Shown here one piece after another: positions 6,704 to 15,811 of a stretch of DNA of 20,327 nucleotides (positions within the stretch are counted from its first letter, which is position 1; each line of letters begins with the position of its first letter). This stretch comes from Fluviibacter sp964387485 (GTDB lineage: Bacteria; Pseudomonadota; Gammaproteobacteria; Burkholderiales; Rhodocyclaceae). A model generated the notes under the pieces. It made no database searches. It was given only the letters and a program-made list of their open reading frames with translations, and was not told the origin of the DNA. The stretch spans positions 1-20,327 of the forward strand of contig CAYLWV010000021.1 of the NCBI GenBank assembly GCA_964387485.1, given 5' to 3'. A program made the translations under genes and the position numbers.

Positions 6704-8800
6704 TCAGGATTGTAATCGTTTCAGGAGGCCGGCTTCATCCAGGACCTCGACATTCAGGCTGAGCGCTTTCTCGAGCTTCGATCCGGCCGCCTCACCGGCC
6801 ACCACAAAATGGGTTTTGGCGGAGACCGAGCCGGACACTTTACCGCCAGCGGCTTCGACCAGGGCTTTGGCTTCATCGCGGCTCAGATTAGGCAAGGTAC
6901 CGGTAAGCACCACCGTTTTGCCCAACAGGGGGCGCGGCACATCACTGGCTTGCCCGACAACCTCTGGCCAATGCACGCCCGCTGCTTGCAGCTGCTGTAC
7001 CACGGCCACATGCTGCGGTTGATCAAAAAAGTGGCGCAGACTGGCCGCCACAATCGGGCCGACATCGCTAACTTCGAGCAGGGCCTCCTCCGGCGCCGCC
7101 ATCAATCGTTCTATGGACCCAAAATGTCGCGCCAGATCCTTCGCCGTCGCTTCGCCGACATGACGAATTCCCAGGGCGTACAAGAAGCGCGGCAGTGTGG
7201 TCGTCTTGCTGTGTTCGATCGCCGCCAGCAGATTCAGCGCACTCTTTTCGCCCATGCGATCCAGCGCGCAAAGGGCGGCGAGATTCAGCCGTTCGGGATC
7301 ATAGAGATTAGCCATTGAGCCAATCACACCGGCATCGACCAGCTGATCAACAAGCTTATCCCCCAGCCCTTCGATATCCATGGCACGGCGGCCCGCAAAG
7401 TGCAGCAGCGCCTGCTTGCGTTGCGCCGGACAGGTCAGGCCGCCGGTGCAACGCCAATCGGCCTCTCCGGCTTCACGCTCGATAGGACTAGCGCATACCG
7501 GGCACCGCCCCTGTAAAAGCGCGTACAAATCAAATGGCGGCCCGACTTCTGCCGGGCGCTGTTCAAGGACCACACCAACGACCTCGGGAATCACATCCCC
7601 TGCCCGCCGCACGATGACCGTATCACCAATGCGCACATCCTTGCGACGTGTCTCGTCTTCATTGTGCAACGTCGCATTACTCACGGTCGTGCCACCGACA
7701 AACACGGGTGCCAGTTTGGCCACCGGTGTCAGCTTACCGGTACGACCGACCTGCACATCAATATCCAGCAATTGCGTCAGCTGTTCCTGCGCCGGATATT
7801 TATGAGCAACGGCCCAGCGGGGTTCGCGCGTGACAAAACCCAGTTGCTGTTGCAAGCGACGATCATTGACTTTGTAGACGACTCCATCAATATCAAACGG
7901 CAGTGCATCACGCAACGTGGCAATTTTTTGATGGAAGTCCGTCAGACCATCTGCACCCTGCACCACCGCACGATGTGTGCAGACAGGCAACCCCAGACCC
8001 GACAACGCATCGAGCAACTCGCTGTGCGTGGCGGGTATCACCCAACCCGCGACATCACCCAGGCCATAGGCATAAAAGCTCAGGGGACGTTTGGCAGCAA
8101 TCGCGGAATCCAGCTGGCGTACCGCACCCGCTGCAGCGTTGCGTGGATTAACGAAGGTTTTTTCGTTTTTAGCACCAGCGGCAATCAGGGCGCGTTGACG
8201 CTCATTGAGCGCTGCAAAATCATCGCGGCGCATATACACTTCACCGCGTACTTCCAACACCTCGGCATCACATTCCGGCAAGCGCAGAGGGATCTGCGGA
8301 ATGGTCCGGATGTTTTGCGTGACATCTTCGCCCGTTTCACCATCTCCACGAGTCGCGGCCTGTACCAGCAGTCCCCGCTCGTAACGCAGGCTGATGGCCA
8401 GACCGTCAAACTTCAGTTCTGTCGCATAGTCAACGGGAGGCGCATCCTCAGACAATCCCAGTTCACGGCGTACCCGAGCATCAAAGGCCTGAGCACCTCC
8501 TGCCGTTGTATCAGTTTCGGTGCGGATACTGAGCATAGGCACGGTGTGACGTACCGGTGCAAATGCCGTCAACGCCGGTGCGCCCACCCGTTGCGTCGGC
8601 GAATCCGGCGTAATCAGGCTCGGGTCTGCGGCTTCGAGCGCCTCAAGCTCCTGATAGAGTCGGTCGTATTCGGCATCCGGCACTTCCGGCGCATCACAGA
8701 CATAGTAGGCATGCGCATAGCGATTGAGCAGTGTCCGCAAGATTTCGCAGCGAGAGCCTGCTGGCGGCGCCGTGTCACCAAAATCAAAAGCGTCCTGCAC
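6704..8800 (-). CDS. ligA: NAD+-dependent DNA ligase LigA
   Basis: Seals nicks during replication and repair using NAD+. The product is 698 residues (E. coli 671). Domain order is complete: Ia NAD-binding segment with YYVCDAPEVPDAEYDRL (32-48); adenylation domain with KFDG and catalytic Lys130, and RGEVYM; OB fold; a four-cysteine zinc finger (Cys433, 436, 451, 457); helix-hairpin-helix repeats, including GIRHVGEATA; and a C-terminal BRCT domain from about residue 622. The loop after VPMLS reads IRTETDT rather than the E. coli LDN type, and I recall the same variant from Xanthomonas. The start is a GTG, the only usable start after the in-frame TGA of zipA. It lies nine bases downstream of zipA in the same reading frame and has no clear Shine-Dalgarno sequence, so translation may depend on terminating zipA ribosomes. 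Confidence 0.96.
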   Translation of the reverse strand: MQDAFDFGDTAPPAGSRCEILRTLLNRYAHAYYVCDAPEVPDAEYDRLYQELEALEAADPSLITPDSPTQRVGAPALTAFAPVRHTVPMLSIRTETDTTAGGAQAFDARVRRELGLSEDAPPVDYATELKFDGLAISLRYERGLLVQAATRGDGETGEDVTQNIRTIPQIPLRLPECDAEVLEVRGEVYMRRDDFAALNERQRALIAAGAKNEKTFVNPRNAAAGAVRQLDSAIAAKRPLSFYAYGLGDVAGWVIPATHSELLDALSGLGLPVCTHRAVVQGADGLTDFHQKIATLRDALPFDIDGVVYKVNDRRLQQQLGFVTREPRWAVAHKYPAQEQLTQLLDIDVQVGRTGKLTPVAKLAPVFVGGTTVSNATLHNEDETRRKDVRIGDTVIVRRAGDVIPEVVGVVLEQRPAEVGPPFDLYALLQGRCPVCASPIEREAGEADWRCTGGLTCPAQRKQALLHFAGRRAMDIEGLGDKLVDQLVDAGVIGSMANLYDPERLNLAALCALDRMGEKSALNLLAAIEHSKTTTLPRFLYALGIRHVGEATAKDLARHFGSIERLMAAPEEALLEVSDVGPIVAASLRHFFDQPQHVAVVQQLQAAGVHWPEVVGQASDVPRPLLGKTVVLTGTLPNLSRDEAKALVEAAGGKVSGSVSAKTHFVVAGEAAGSKLEKALSLNVEVLDEAGLLKRLQS

Positions 8801-8809
8801 GATGGCGTA

Positions 8810-9853
8810 TCAGGAGAACAGACGTCGGGCCAGAGCCGATCCGGGTTCAATCCCCTGTGCCTGCAGCACCGCATTCAGGCGAACCACCTGATTGGTCAGT
8901 AGCGCCAGCCCCTCGTCGTTCAACGGCCGACCGCTATCGTCCACGATCTCGGCATTCAGATGACTCGCCAGATGTCTGGCCATGTCACACATCTCGGTCA
9001 CCACGGCATCCGGACGCAGGACATGCGGGAAATCCATAATGAACGATACCAGGCCGCTATTCGTATCTGCCTGAACCTGGAAGCTCACCGAATCATCTGC
9101 CCCGGTACGTGCATAGGCCGGATAAGCACCGACCAGACCCAAGCCTTCGGCATCGCCAGACAATTTGGCAAAAGCGAGCGGCGCTTCTTCACGCGGCTTC
9201 AGATTCATGCTGATCAGGGTATCCACCCGAACGCAGAACGCATCCAGATTCACGGCACGATCAACCAGCTTGGCCTCCGATTCCACCGATAGCCCGGCCG
9301 ATAGCATCTGTGCCAGGCTTTCCAGCGAACGCATCCAGCCATGAATGGCTTCTGGTGCCACCGGCCCACGGCGCGAAGCCAGTTGCAGGCGACAACGCAG
9401 GTTACTGACCAGCGCCTCTGCCGGGAGCATTTCTGCACGATGCCACGCATCCGCAGTATAGAACTCGACACGTTCAAAGCGCTCCAGGCCCATCTGGTTC
9501 AGCGTGTCACGGATCGAGCCGGCACTACGCGGCTCGTAAAAACGCAGTGTGGCAATCGCATCCACCCAGGTTTCGGCTTCAGTCAACGCAGCCACGGGCT
9601 CAGGCATGGCCAGCGCCGGTTCCACCGAGGCTGCTGCCGTCAAATCGGCGCTTGCTGTACCCGCTTCACCCTGGTCCCACATGGGCTCCTGACGCTCTCC
9701 GGACGGCTCGACCGGCGTTTCCTGTGCAGCGACTTCCTCCGGCGCCGGTGCGTGAAGCTGACGATGCTTGCGCTCCTGCCAACGGTTATACATCAGCACC
9801 AGAACAATCGCGCCCAGCCCCAGACCCAACAGACTCAGTTGTAATTCGTTCAT
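8810..9853 (-). CDS. zipA: Cell division protein ZipA (divergent)
   Basis: An inner-membrane anchor that binds FtsZ and stabilises the Z ring. The 347-residue product has the ZipA layout. A very short N-terminus is followed by one membrane segment (about residues 5-21, ending MYNRW). A basic stretch, a Pro/Glu/Ala-rich linker and a soluble C-terminal half follow, containing LVGAYPAYARTG, ISFIMDFPHV-like strands and a final helix typical of the FtsZ-binding fold. Sequence similarity to E. coli ZipA looks low, so the name relies on architecture and on its position between smc and ligA, common in gammaproteobacteria. I start at ATG 9853, two bases after the smc stop; a TTG at 9859 overlapping that stop is less likely. 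Confidence 0.85.
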   Translation of the reverse strand: MNELQLSLLGLGLGAIVLVLMYNRWQERKHRQLHAPAPEEVAAQETPVEPSGERQEPMWDQGEAGTASADLTAAASVEPALAMPEPVAALTEAETWVDAIATLRFYEPRSAGSIRDTLNQMGLERFERVEFYTADAWHRAEMLPAEALVSNLRCRLQLASRRGPVAPEAIHGWMRSLESLAQMLSAGLSVESEAKLVDRAVNLDAFCVRVDTLISMNLKPREEAPLAFAKLSGDAEGLGLVGAYPAYARTGADDSVSFQVQADTNSGLVSFIMDFPHVLRPDAVVTEMCDMARHLASHLNAEIVDDSGRPLNDEGLALLTNQVVRLNAVLQAQGIEPGSALARRLFS

Positions 9854-9855
9854 GA

Positions 9856-12800
9856 TCAACCCACCGTTGTTTCGCGCATTTGCAGCGCTTCTTCCATATC
9901 CACTTCGACGATCCGCGACACACCGAATTCCTGCATCGTCACACCGACCAACTGGTTGCCCATTTCCATGGCAATCTTGTTGTGACTGATGAACAGGAAC
10001 TGCGTCTTGTCCGACATGCGTTTCACCATCTCGCAGAAACGCACGGTATTGGCATCATCCAGCGGCGCATCCACTTCATCGAGCAGACAGAACGGCGCCG
10101 GATTCAGCTGGAACAGTGAGAACACCAGCGCAATCGCCGTCAGCGTTTTTTCGCCACCGGAAAGCAGATGAATCGTCGAGTTCTTCTTACCCGGCGGCTG
10201 CGCCATCACCTGCACCCCGGCATCCAGAATTTCATCACCGGTCATGATAAGACGCGCCTCGCCCCCACCGAACAAACTCGGGAACAAGGTGCCAAAATGT
10301 TGATTGACCGCATCGAAGGTGGACTGCAACAAACTGCGGGTCTCACGGTCGATGCGACGGATGGCGTTTTCCAGGGTTTCCATGGCGCGCAGCAGATCAT
10401 CAGACTGGGCATCCAGATACGTCTTGCGTTCCTGTGCCGAGTTCAGCTCCACCAGCGCCGCCAGGTTCACCGGGCCCATGGCCTCAATCTCACGCTGAAT
10501 CCGGGTAATCGACGACTGCAACGGACCGGGCTTCACATCACCGACATTGGCCAGCAGGTGCTCGATCTGCTCCGGCGAACAGCCGGCTTCGGTGAGCAAT
10601 CCCTCATACTGTGCCGCGGCCAGCTCGGCGGCCTGATGTTTCAGCTGATGGTCGTTAATCCGGGCACGCACCGGCTCCAGCTGCTGCTCCATACGCAGTC
10701 GGCCTTCTTCCAGCGTGCGCAATTCGCCAGCCTTGCTTTCGGCCGTGTCACGAATTTCTGCCAACACCTGTTCTTTTTCCGCCCGCAGCATGAGCGCGCT
10801 TTCCAGCTTTTCACGCAGCTCATCCCCATCGGCACCCGCCAGCTCGGCCTTCGATTGCGCTAGGCTGTCATCAATGCGGCGGCACTCGTCCACCGACAAA
10901 CGGGCCTGATTTCTCAGATCATCCAGACGCGTCTGACACTCTCGGCAGGAGAACTCGGCTTCCTGAACGTCCCGCTCCACTTTAACCATGGCATCACGGG
11001 CATCACGCAGTGCACGGCTTGCCGCTTCCCGCACCGACAGTCGCTCGGTCAGCGAACTCTGTGCGACCGCCACGGCGGATTCCAGATTTTGCAGCAGCGC
11101 ATGCTGCTCTTCCAGACGCGCCTGTTCGGTCTGCTGCTCGGTCAGATGTTCATCACGGCCAGCATCCAACGCACGTACCCGCTCTTCGTAATGGCGCACG
11201 GCCTGGGCCAATTTTTCGTAATCCAGTGCGTAACGGTTCTGCTCGGCCTGGGCTGATTGCGCCTGTTGACGCAGGGCCTCCAGGGCCATTCTGGCCGAAC
11301 GCAAACCCTCACGTGCCGCTTCCACGGCTTGATTGGCGTCTTCCAACGGGCCCGTCAGTGCGTCTACCCGGGCCTGCGTGGTTTCCAGCTCCTGCTGGCG
11401 CTCCAGCAAACCATGGTCGGCCGCATCCGGTGCAAAGAAGGTCACGCTATAGCGATCCAGCAGCACACCGGCTGCCGTAACAATCAGCTCGTTGGCAGCC
11501 AATTGGCCCTGTTGCGCACGCGCCGATGCCAGATCCTGAACCACACGGACACCGGCTAACCAGCGGCTCAGAGCCGGCTTCAGCGAGGCATCCAGACATT
11601 CCACCTGTGCCATGAGCGAATCCGGACCCTGTGAATTTTCTTGCACGGCGCTTTCCTGCCCCACACTGTCCGGCAGCAGCAGCGTCAAACGCAATGCCGG
11701 TGGCTCGGCAAACCAGCGGTCCAGATCCGGCAGATCCTGTTGTCCACAGGCCACGGCCTTCAGCCGCTCGCGCAGCACTGCTTCAACGGCCACTTCCCAT
11801 CCATTGGTCACGCGAATCTTCTGCCACAAGGCCGGCCGATCCTGCAGACCCGCCTTGCGTAACCACTCCGGCAGCGAACCCGTGGCCTGCACACGCTCCT
11901 GTAGCTGTTTCAGCGCCTGATGACGTGCCTGGGTCTGGGTAAATTCCTGTTGCAATGAGCGCTGCTGATCGTTGGCATCCTGCAGCGTCTGCTCGGCCTG
12001 TGCTAGGCCTTCTTCAGCCATGGCCTGCTGTTCCTGCAATTCAGCGACCGCCATTGCCGCCGATTCGCGCTGCTCCGCCAGCACCTGCATCTGCTCGGCA
12101 TCCGGCGGCGTCAGGGCCGCGGCATCACGAGCCAGTCGTTCGATCTGCTGATTAACCCGTGCCAGATTTCGCTCGGCGTTCGAGCGATTGGCCTGCGCCA
12201 CCTGCAAACGCTGCTCCAGCCCAGAGAGCTCGCCACGGAACTGGCTGGCCTGGGTCTGCGCTTCGCGCTCGGCCTCTTCAAAAGCCGGCAGGCCTTCCTG
12301 AGCATGCGCCAGCATTTCCTGCGTTTGTGCCAGACGCATGGCCGCATGTTCCTGCAGCTCGCTCCAGCGCACCAGATCTTCTTCTGCCTGCACCTGGCGT
12401 TGCTGCCAGCTTTCACGATCCGCCGTCAGTTGCAGCAAACGAGCTTCAAGATTTCGGCGGGTTTCCTGTCGGTGACGGATATCCGCTTCAATCGTCGCGA
12501 CTTCGGCATTGATACTGAAGAAGGCACTCTGCGCCGTCTGCACCGCATCATTGGCGGTGTAATAGGCTTCACGCAGGGTTTCCAGTTCAGCTTCAATATT
12601 GCGCTGACGGGCAACTGTTTCTTCCAGTTCGGTCTGTGCCGACGACAGGCCGGCCGCCTGTAACTCCGCATCACTGCGACCTTCCTGCAGCTTCACGGAC
12701 CACAGCTTCTGCTGGGTACCGATCAGTTCGGCCTGCAGATTCTGGTATCGCTCGGCCACTTCTGCCTGGCTTTCCAGGCGACCGATCTGCGCCCCCAGCT

Positions 12801-13398
12801 CCTGGCGGATATCTTCCAGACGGGCCAGGTTCTCACGCGTATCCGACAGACGGCCTTCGGTTTCCTTGCGCCGTTCCTTATAGCGGGTAACACCGGCGGC
12901 CTCTTCCAGAAACACGCGCAGCTCTTCCGGCTTGGCTTCGATAATGCGCGACACCGTGCCCTGCCCGATAATCGCGTAGGCCCGTGGTCCCAGGCCGGTG
13001 CCCATGAACAGGTCCGTCACATCCTTACGACGCACCTTGAGGTTATTAATAAAGTAATCCGACTGACCATTACGCGTCAGCACGCGCTTGACCGACAGTT
13101 CGGCATACTGCGACCACTGGCCCACGGCCCGGCCCAGCGTATTGTCGAAAACCATCTCCACGCTAGCGCGCGACACCGGCTTACGGGTGGTTGTCCCGTT
13201 GAAAATCACATCCTGCATGGATTCGCCGCGTAATTCTGTGGCCCGTGATTCCCCAAGCACCCAGCGCACGGCATCAATAATGTTCGATTTGCCGCAACCG
13301 TTCGGGCCCACCACGCCAATCAGCTGACCAGGCAGTTCCACCTGGGTCGGGTCTACGAAGGATTTAAAACCGGCAAGTTTGAGCTTGGTCAGACGCAT
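9856..13398 (-). CDS. smc: Chromosome partition protein SMC
   Basis: A DNA-organising ATPase that forms V-shaped dimers and entraps DNA. The 1180-residue product is full length. It has Walker A GPNGCGKS at 31-38, a first coiled coil to about residue 500, a globular hinge at roughly 500-660, and a second coiled coil. The ABC signature LLSGGEK follows (Ser1080-Lys1084), then Walker B FCLLDEVDAPLDD with Asp1107 and Glu1108. It begins with ATG 13398, preceded by only a weak ribosome binding site, and opens the minus-strand run that continues through zipA and ligA. No scpA/scpB partner genes are in the window. Presence of SMC rather than MukB points away from enterics. queF is divergent, with 156 bases between. 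Confidence 0.97.
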   Translation of the reverse strand: MRLTKLKLAGFKSFVDPTQVELPGQLIGVVGPNGCGKSNIIDAVRWVLGESRATELRGESMQDVIFNGTTTRKPVSRASVEMVFDNTLGRAVGQWSQYAELSVKRVLTRNGQSDYFINNLKVRRKDVTDLFMGTGLGPRAYAIIGQGTVSRIIEAKPEELRVFLEEAAGVTRYKERRKETEGRLSDTRENLARLEDIRQELGAQIGRLESQAEVAERYQNLQAELIGTQQKLWSVKLQEGRSDAELQAAGLSSAQTELEETVARQRNIEAELETLREAYYTANDAVQTAQSAFFSINAEVATIEADIRHRQETRRNLEARLLQLTADRESWQQRQVQAEEDLVRWSELQEHAAMRLAQTQEMLAHAQEGLPAFEEAEREAQTQASQFRGELSGLEQRLQVAQANRSNAERNLARVNQQIERLARDAAALTPPDAEQMQVLAEQRESAAMAVAELQEQQAMAEEGLAQAEQTLQDANDQQRSLQQEFTQTQARHQALKQLQERVQATGSLPEWLRKAGLQDRPALWQKIRVTNGWEVAVEAVLRERLKAVACGQQDLPDLDRWFAEPPALRLTLLLPDSVGQESAVQENSQGPDSLMAQVECLDASLKPALSRWLAGVRVVQDLASARAQQGQLAANELIVTAAGVLLDRYSVTFFAPDAADHGLLERQQELETTQARVDALTGPLEDANQAVEAAREGLRSARMALEALRQQAQSAQAEQNRYALDYEKLAQAVRHYEERVRALDAGRDEHLTEQQTEQARLEEQHALLQNLESAVAVAQSSLTERLSVREAASRALRDARDAMVKVERDVQEAEFSCRECQTRLDDLRNQARLSVDECRRIDDSLAQSKAELAGADGDELREKLESALMLRAEKEQVLAEIRDTAESKAGELRTLEEGRLRMEQQLEPVRARINDHQLKHQAAELAAAQYEGLLTEAGCSPEQIEHLLANVGDVKPGPLQSSITRIQREIEAMGPVNLAALVELNSAQERKTYLDAQSDDLLRAMETLENAIRRIDRETRSLLQSTFDAVNQHFGTLFPSLFGGGEARLIMTGDEILDAGVQVMAQPPGKKNSTIHLLSGGEKTLTAIALVFSLFQLNPAPFCLLDEVDAPLDDANTVRFCEMVKRMSDKTQFLFISHNKIAMEMGNQLVGVTMQEFGVSRIVEVDMEEALQMRETTVG

Positions 13399-13437
13399 AT
13401 TCTGTAATGCACCCGTTGAGAGGCACAGGGATTAGGG

Positions 13438-13468
13438 CAACAAAAGGAACAACAAAGGCCAATAAAGG
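13438..13468. repeat. Three imperfect tandem copies of an A-rich 9-10 bp unit
   Basis: CAACAAAAGG (13438-13447), CAACAAAGG (13450-13458) and CAATAAAGG (13460-13468) lie in the smc/queF intergenic region, spaced 10-12 bases apart. The near-helical period could suit a regulator or simply reflect low complexity. The sequence alone does not decide. Confidence 0.4.
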
Positions 13469-13487
13469 CGTTCTGCCATCAAGAAGG

Positions 13488-13516
13488 CTGAACTGCCGAA
13501 AAAGGCTGCTTATAAT
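13488..13516 (+). promoter_or_regulatory. Candidate sigma70 promoter of queF
   Basis: A perfect TATAAT at 13511-13516 lies 17 bases after CTGAAC (13488-13493), a weak -35 match. A transcript would start about 30 bases before the queF ATG. The -10 box is the main support. Confidence 0.55.
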
Positions 13517-13554
13517 ATCAGTTGCAAAGCCCCAAACACATCAGAGAACCTCCA

Positions 13555-13974
13555 ATGAGCACCCAACCCAGCAAGTCCCTGGAAACCTTTCCGAACCCGA
13601 CGCCTCAGCGCGATTTCACGATTCACATGGAAGTCCCTGAATTTACATGTCTTTGTCCTAAAACCGGGCAGCCAGATTTTGCCACCCTGGTACTGGATTA
13701 CATTCCGGACCAGCTGTGTGTCGAGCTGAAAAGCCTCAAACTGTACATGTGGAGCTTCCGGGATGAAGGCGCTTTCCACGAAGCCGTCACCAACCGCATC
13801 CTCGACGATCTGGTCACCGCAACCGAGCCGCGTTTCATGCGCCTGACCGCTAAGTTTTACGTGCGGGGCGGTGTTTTTACCACGGTCATTGCCGAGCATC
13901 GTAAGCCGGGCTGGCAGCAGCTGCCCCCCGTTCACCTGATCGATGTACCCGGCCAGGCCAGTACCCGCGGCTGA
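13555..13974 (+). CDS. queF: NADPH-dependent 7-cyano-7-deazaguanine reductase, unimodular type
   Basis: Reduces preQ0 to preQ1 in queuosine biosynthesis for tRNA modification. The 139-residue product is a single tunnelling-fold module, like Bacillus subtilis QueF (165) and unlike the two-module 282-residue E. coli form. Catalytic elements are visible: Cys34 in FTCLCPKTGQPDFA with Asp41, the QueF motif ELKSLKLY at 58-65, and His75-Glu76 in GAFHEA. I start at ATG 13555; the frame is open back to 13522, but that would cover the region just after the promoter. A weak AGAG lies eight bases upstream. No other queuosine genes are in the window. The next gene on the same strand begins 75 bases later with its own strong ribosome binding site. 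Confidence 0.94.
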   Translation: MSTQPSKSLETFPNPTPQRDFTIHMEVPEFTCLCPKTGQPDFATLVLDYIPDQLCVELKSLKLYMWSFRDEGAFHEAVTNRILDDLVTATEPRFMRLTAKFYVRGGVFTTVIAEHRKPGWQQLPPVHLIDVPGQASTRG

Positions 13975-14049
13975 ATTTGCTGCTAACCTGTTTAGCCCTA
14001 CTGAATCACGCACCGCCATTATTACCTCAATTGGCTCAAGGAGACCGCC

Positions 14050-14421
14050 ATGCGCACACCAACGATTAAAGTATTAGGGTTTGCCCTGGCACTCCTGGGC
14101 AGCGGCGCCCTACAGGCAGCCAACATGGCCTTCATGGCCGATCAGGCCATGTCACGCTTTACCGAACAGGATGCCCAGTTCTTTAACGAGGCAGCTGGTG
14201 ATGTACTGAAAGGCCAGACCGGTGTTGAAATCAAGTGGTCCAATCCCGCCACCGGCGCCTTTGGCACCCTGATCGCCTACCCGGACCCGGAAAAGAACCC
14301 GGATTGCCGTGTGATTCATATGGTCAACGTCGCTGAAAACGTTAAAAGCGCCGGTTACTACCGCTTCTGTAAGCAGGCAAATGGTTCGTGGCCGCCCGTC
14401 ATGCCACCGCGTAAAAAGTAA
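14050..14421 (+). CDS. Small secreted protein, RT0821/Lpp0805 surface-antigen-like domain
   Basis: The 123-residue product starts with a clear signal peptide: basic MRTPTIK, hydrophobic VLGFALALLGSGA, and probable cleavage after LQA or LQAA. There is no lipobox cysteine. The mature part has the pattern WSNPATGAFGTL, a cysteine in DCRV (Cys86) and RFCKQANGSW (Cys107). I recognise this as the C-terminal domain of RT0821/Lpp0805-like (17 kDa surface antigen-related) proteins. The two cysteines could form a disulfide in the periplasm. AAGGAG at 14038-14043 lies six bases before the ATG, the best ribosome binding site in the window. Function is unknown. The MATE gene converges on it 13 bases away with no visible terminator. 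Confidence 0.8.
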   Translation: MRTPTIKVLGFALALLGSGALQAANMAFMADQAMSRFTEQDAQFFNEAAGDVLKGQTGVEIKWSNPATGAFGTLIAYPDPEKNPDCRVIHMVNVAENVKSAGYYRFCKQANGSWPPVMPPRKK

Positions 14422-14434
14422 CGCCGCCGAATCT

Positions 14435-15805
14435 TCAGGAAACCGCCACCCGACGCTGCTGCACCCAACGTAACAGTCCAACTAAGCCGAAGGCGGCTAG
14501 CAGGGTGGCGCACAACGCCCCACACCAGAAACCGGCAGCGCCCATGGGTGCCACGCTCAGCATCGGTAGCCCATCAAAGGCCAGAACATAGCCACCAAAC
14601 AGGCCAATCACCCAGAATGCGGCCAGGTGGATTCCCAACGGTAGGAACGTGACGTGATAGCCCCGTAAGGCAAACGCGGCCACCGTTTGGGCGGCATCAA
14701 ACAGCTGGTACCCGGACACATAGGCAATCAGACTCACCGCCACCGCCTGCACCGCAGGGTCAGGGCTGCCCAACCAGGCCAGCGGCTCCCGGAACTGCCA
14801 GAGCAATAAGGCCAACGTCGCCGACCCGACACAGGCGATCCAGAAACCGGCCCTGGCCATATCCCGTGCCTCGCCCTCATGGCCTGCCCCGGCCGATTGA
14901 CCGACCAACGCCGCCGTCGCCGTACCGACGGCCAGCGGAAACATGTACACCATGGCCGACAGATTGGCCACCACCCGGTGGCCGGCCAGCACCTCCGGCC
15001 CCAACCGCGCAATAAAAATGGCCATCAGCGTGAACGCGGTAATCTCCACAAAGTAGGACAGCCCCATCGGCACCCCCACGCGTAGCAGATGCCCCAGCGC
15101 CGCCCGGTCTGGCCCACCAAAGCGGGCAGCCTGCAACAAGGGTTGATACACCGACGACTTGAACAGCACCCAGATACCGGCCCCACAAATCAGCCAGGCC
15201 AGCAACGCCTGCGACAAAGCCGCACCCGCTACACCCAGCCCAAAGCCGAGGCTGACCGACCCTAGCAGGATTGAATCCACCAAAATGGGCGCCAGCAGGG
15301 CATGACCTGTCGTCTGCCCCAGGCTCAACCACATTAGCGGCCGTGTTTTACCCACGCCCCCGGCTATGGCGTGAAAAGCCCGGTACCCCAACGAGGCCGG
15401 CAGAGAAAAGGCCAGAATGGTCAGATACTCCCGCGTTAGCGCCTCGACATGCGCCGGCAGCTCGGCAAAAGCGATAAACCAGCCAGGGAAACACAGCACC
15501 AGATCACCGAGTACCGCCAGCAACAGCACCAGCCAGATGGCCTGATAGATCAGATGGCCTGCCCCTTGCACATCCTGCCGGCCGATATGTCGGGCGATGC
15601 CCGGTAGCAAGGCTTGCACCACCCCGGACAACGCCAAGGCCAGTGAAACGTAGATACTGGCACCCACCGCCAATGCCGCCAGATTATCGGTATTGGAGCG
15701 CCCTACGACCACCGTATCAATGGCCATCATGCCAATGGTCGCCAACTGGGCAATCAGCACCGGCCACGCCAGGCGGGCCAAACGCACATAAGGGAGGCGC
15801 TTCAT
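14435..15805 (-). CDS. MATE-family multidrug/toxin exporter (NorM-like)
   Basis: A 456-residue inner-membrane protein with about twelve hydrophobic segments in two similar halves, as in MATE transporters. The N-terminal block LAWPVLIAQLATIGMMAIDTVVVGR is the family's opening signature. The second half repeats it as GVPMGLSYFVEITAFTLMAI, followed by LAGHRVVANLSAMVYMFPLAVG. These transporters export cationic drugs or metabolites using Na+ or H+ gradients; the substrate here cannot be read from sequence. The start ATG 15805 is six bases after the stop of the CbiM-like gene, so it is very likely in the ppx transcript. There is no regulator gene next to it. Confidence 0.9.
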   Translation of the reverse strand: MKRLPYVRLARLAWPVLIAQLATIGMMAIDTVVVGRSNTDNLAALAVGASIYVSLALALSGVVQALLPGIARHIGRQDVQGAGHLIYQAIWLVLLLAVLGDLVLCFPGWFIAFAELPAHVEALTREYLTILAFSLPASLGYRAFHAIAGGVGKTRPLMWLSLGQTTGHALLAPILVDSILLGSVSLGFGLGVAGAALSQALLAWLICGAGIWVLFKSSVYQPLLQAARFGGPDRAALGHLLRVGVPMGLSYFVEITAFTLMAIFIARLGPEVLAGHRVVANLSAMVYMFPLAVGTATAALVGQSAGAGHEGEARDMARAGFWIACVGSATLALLLWQFREPLAWLGSPDPAVQAVAVSLIAYVSGYQLFDAAQTVAAFALRGYHVTFLPLGIHLAAFWVIGLFGGYVLAFDGLPMLSVAPMGAAGFWCGALCATLLAAFGLVGLLRWVQQRRVAVS

Positions 15806-15811
15806 CGGATG

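Noticed and set aside
7664..8902. 412-codon open frame on the plus strand opposite ligA
   Set aside because: Composition is rich in Arg, Gln, His and Cys with no recognisable motif. It is the antisense shadow of a complete, well-conserved ligA.
3709..13398. The long minus-strand gene run as a mobile or defence island
   Set aside because: All genes but one are housekeeping. There are no integrases, flanking repeats, tRNA or composition shift.
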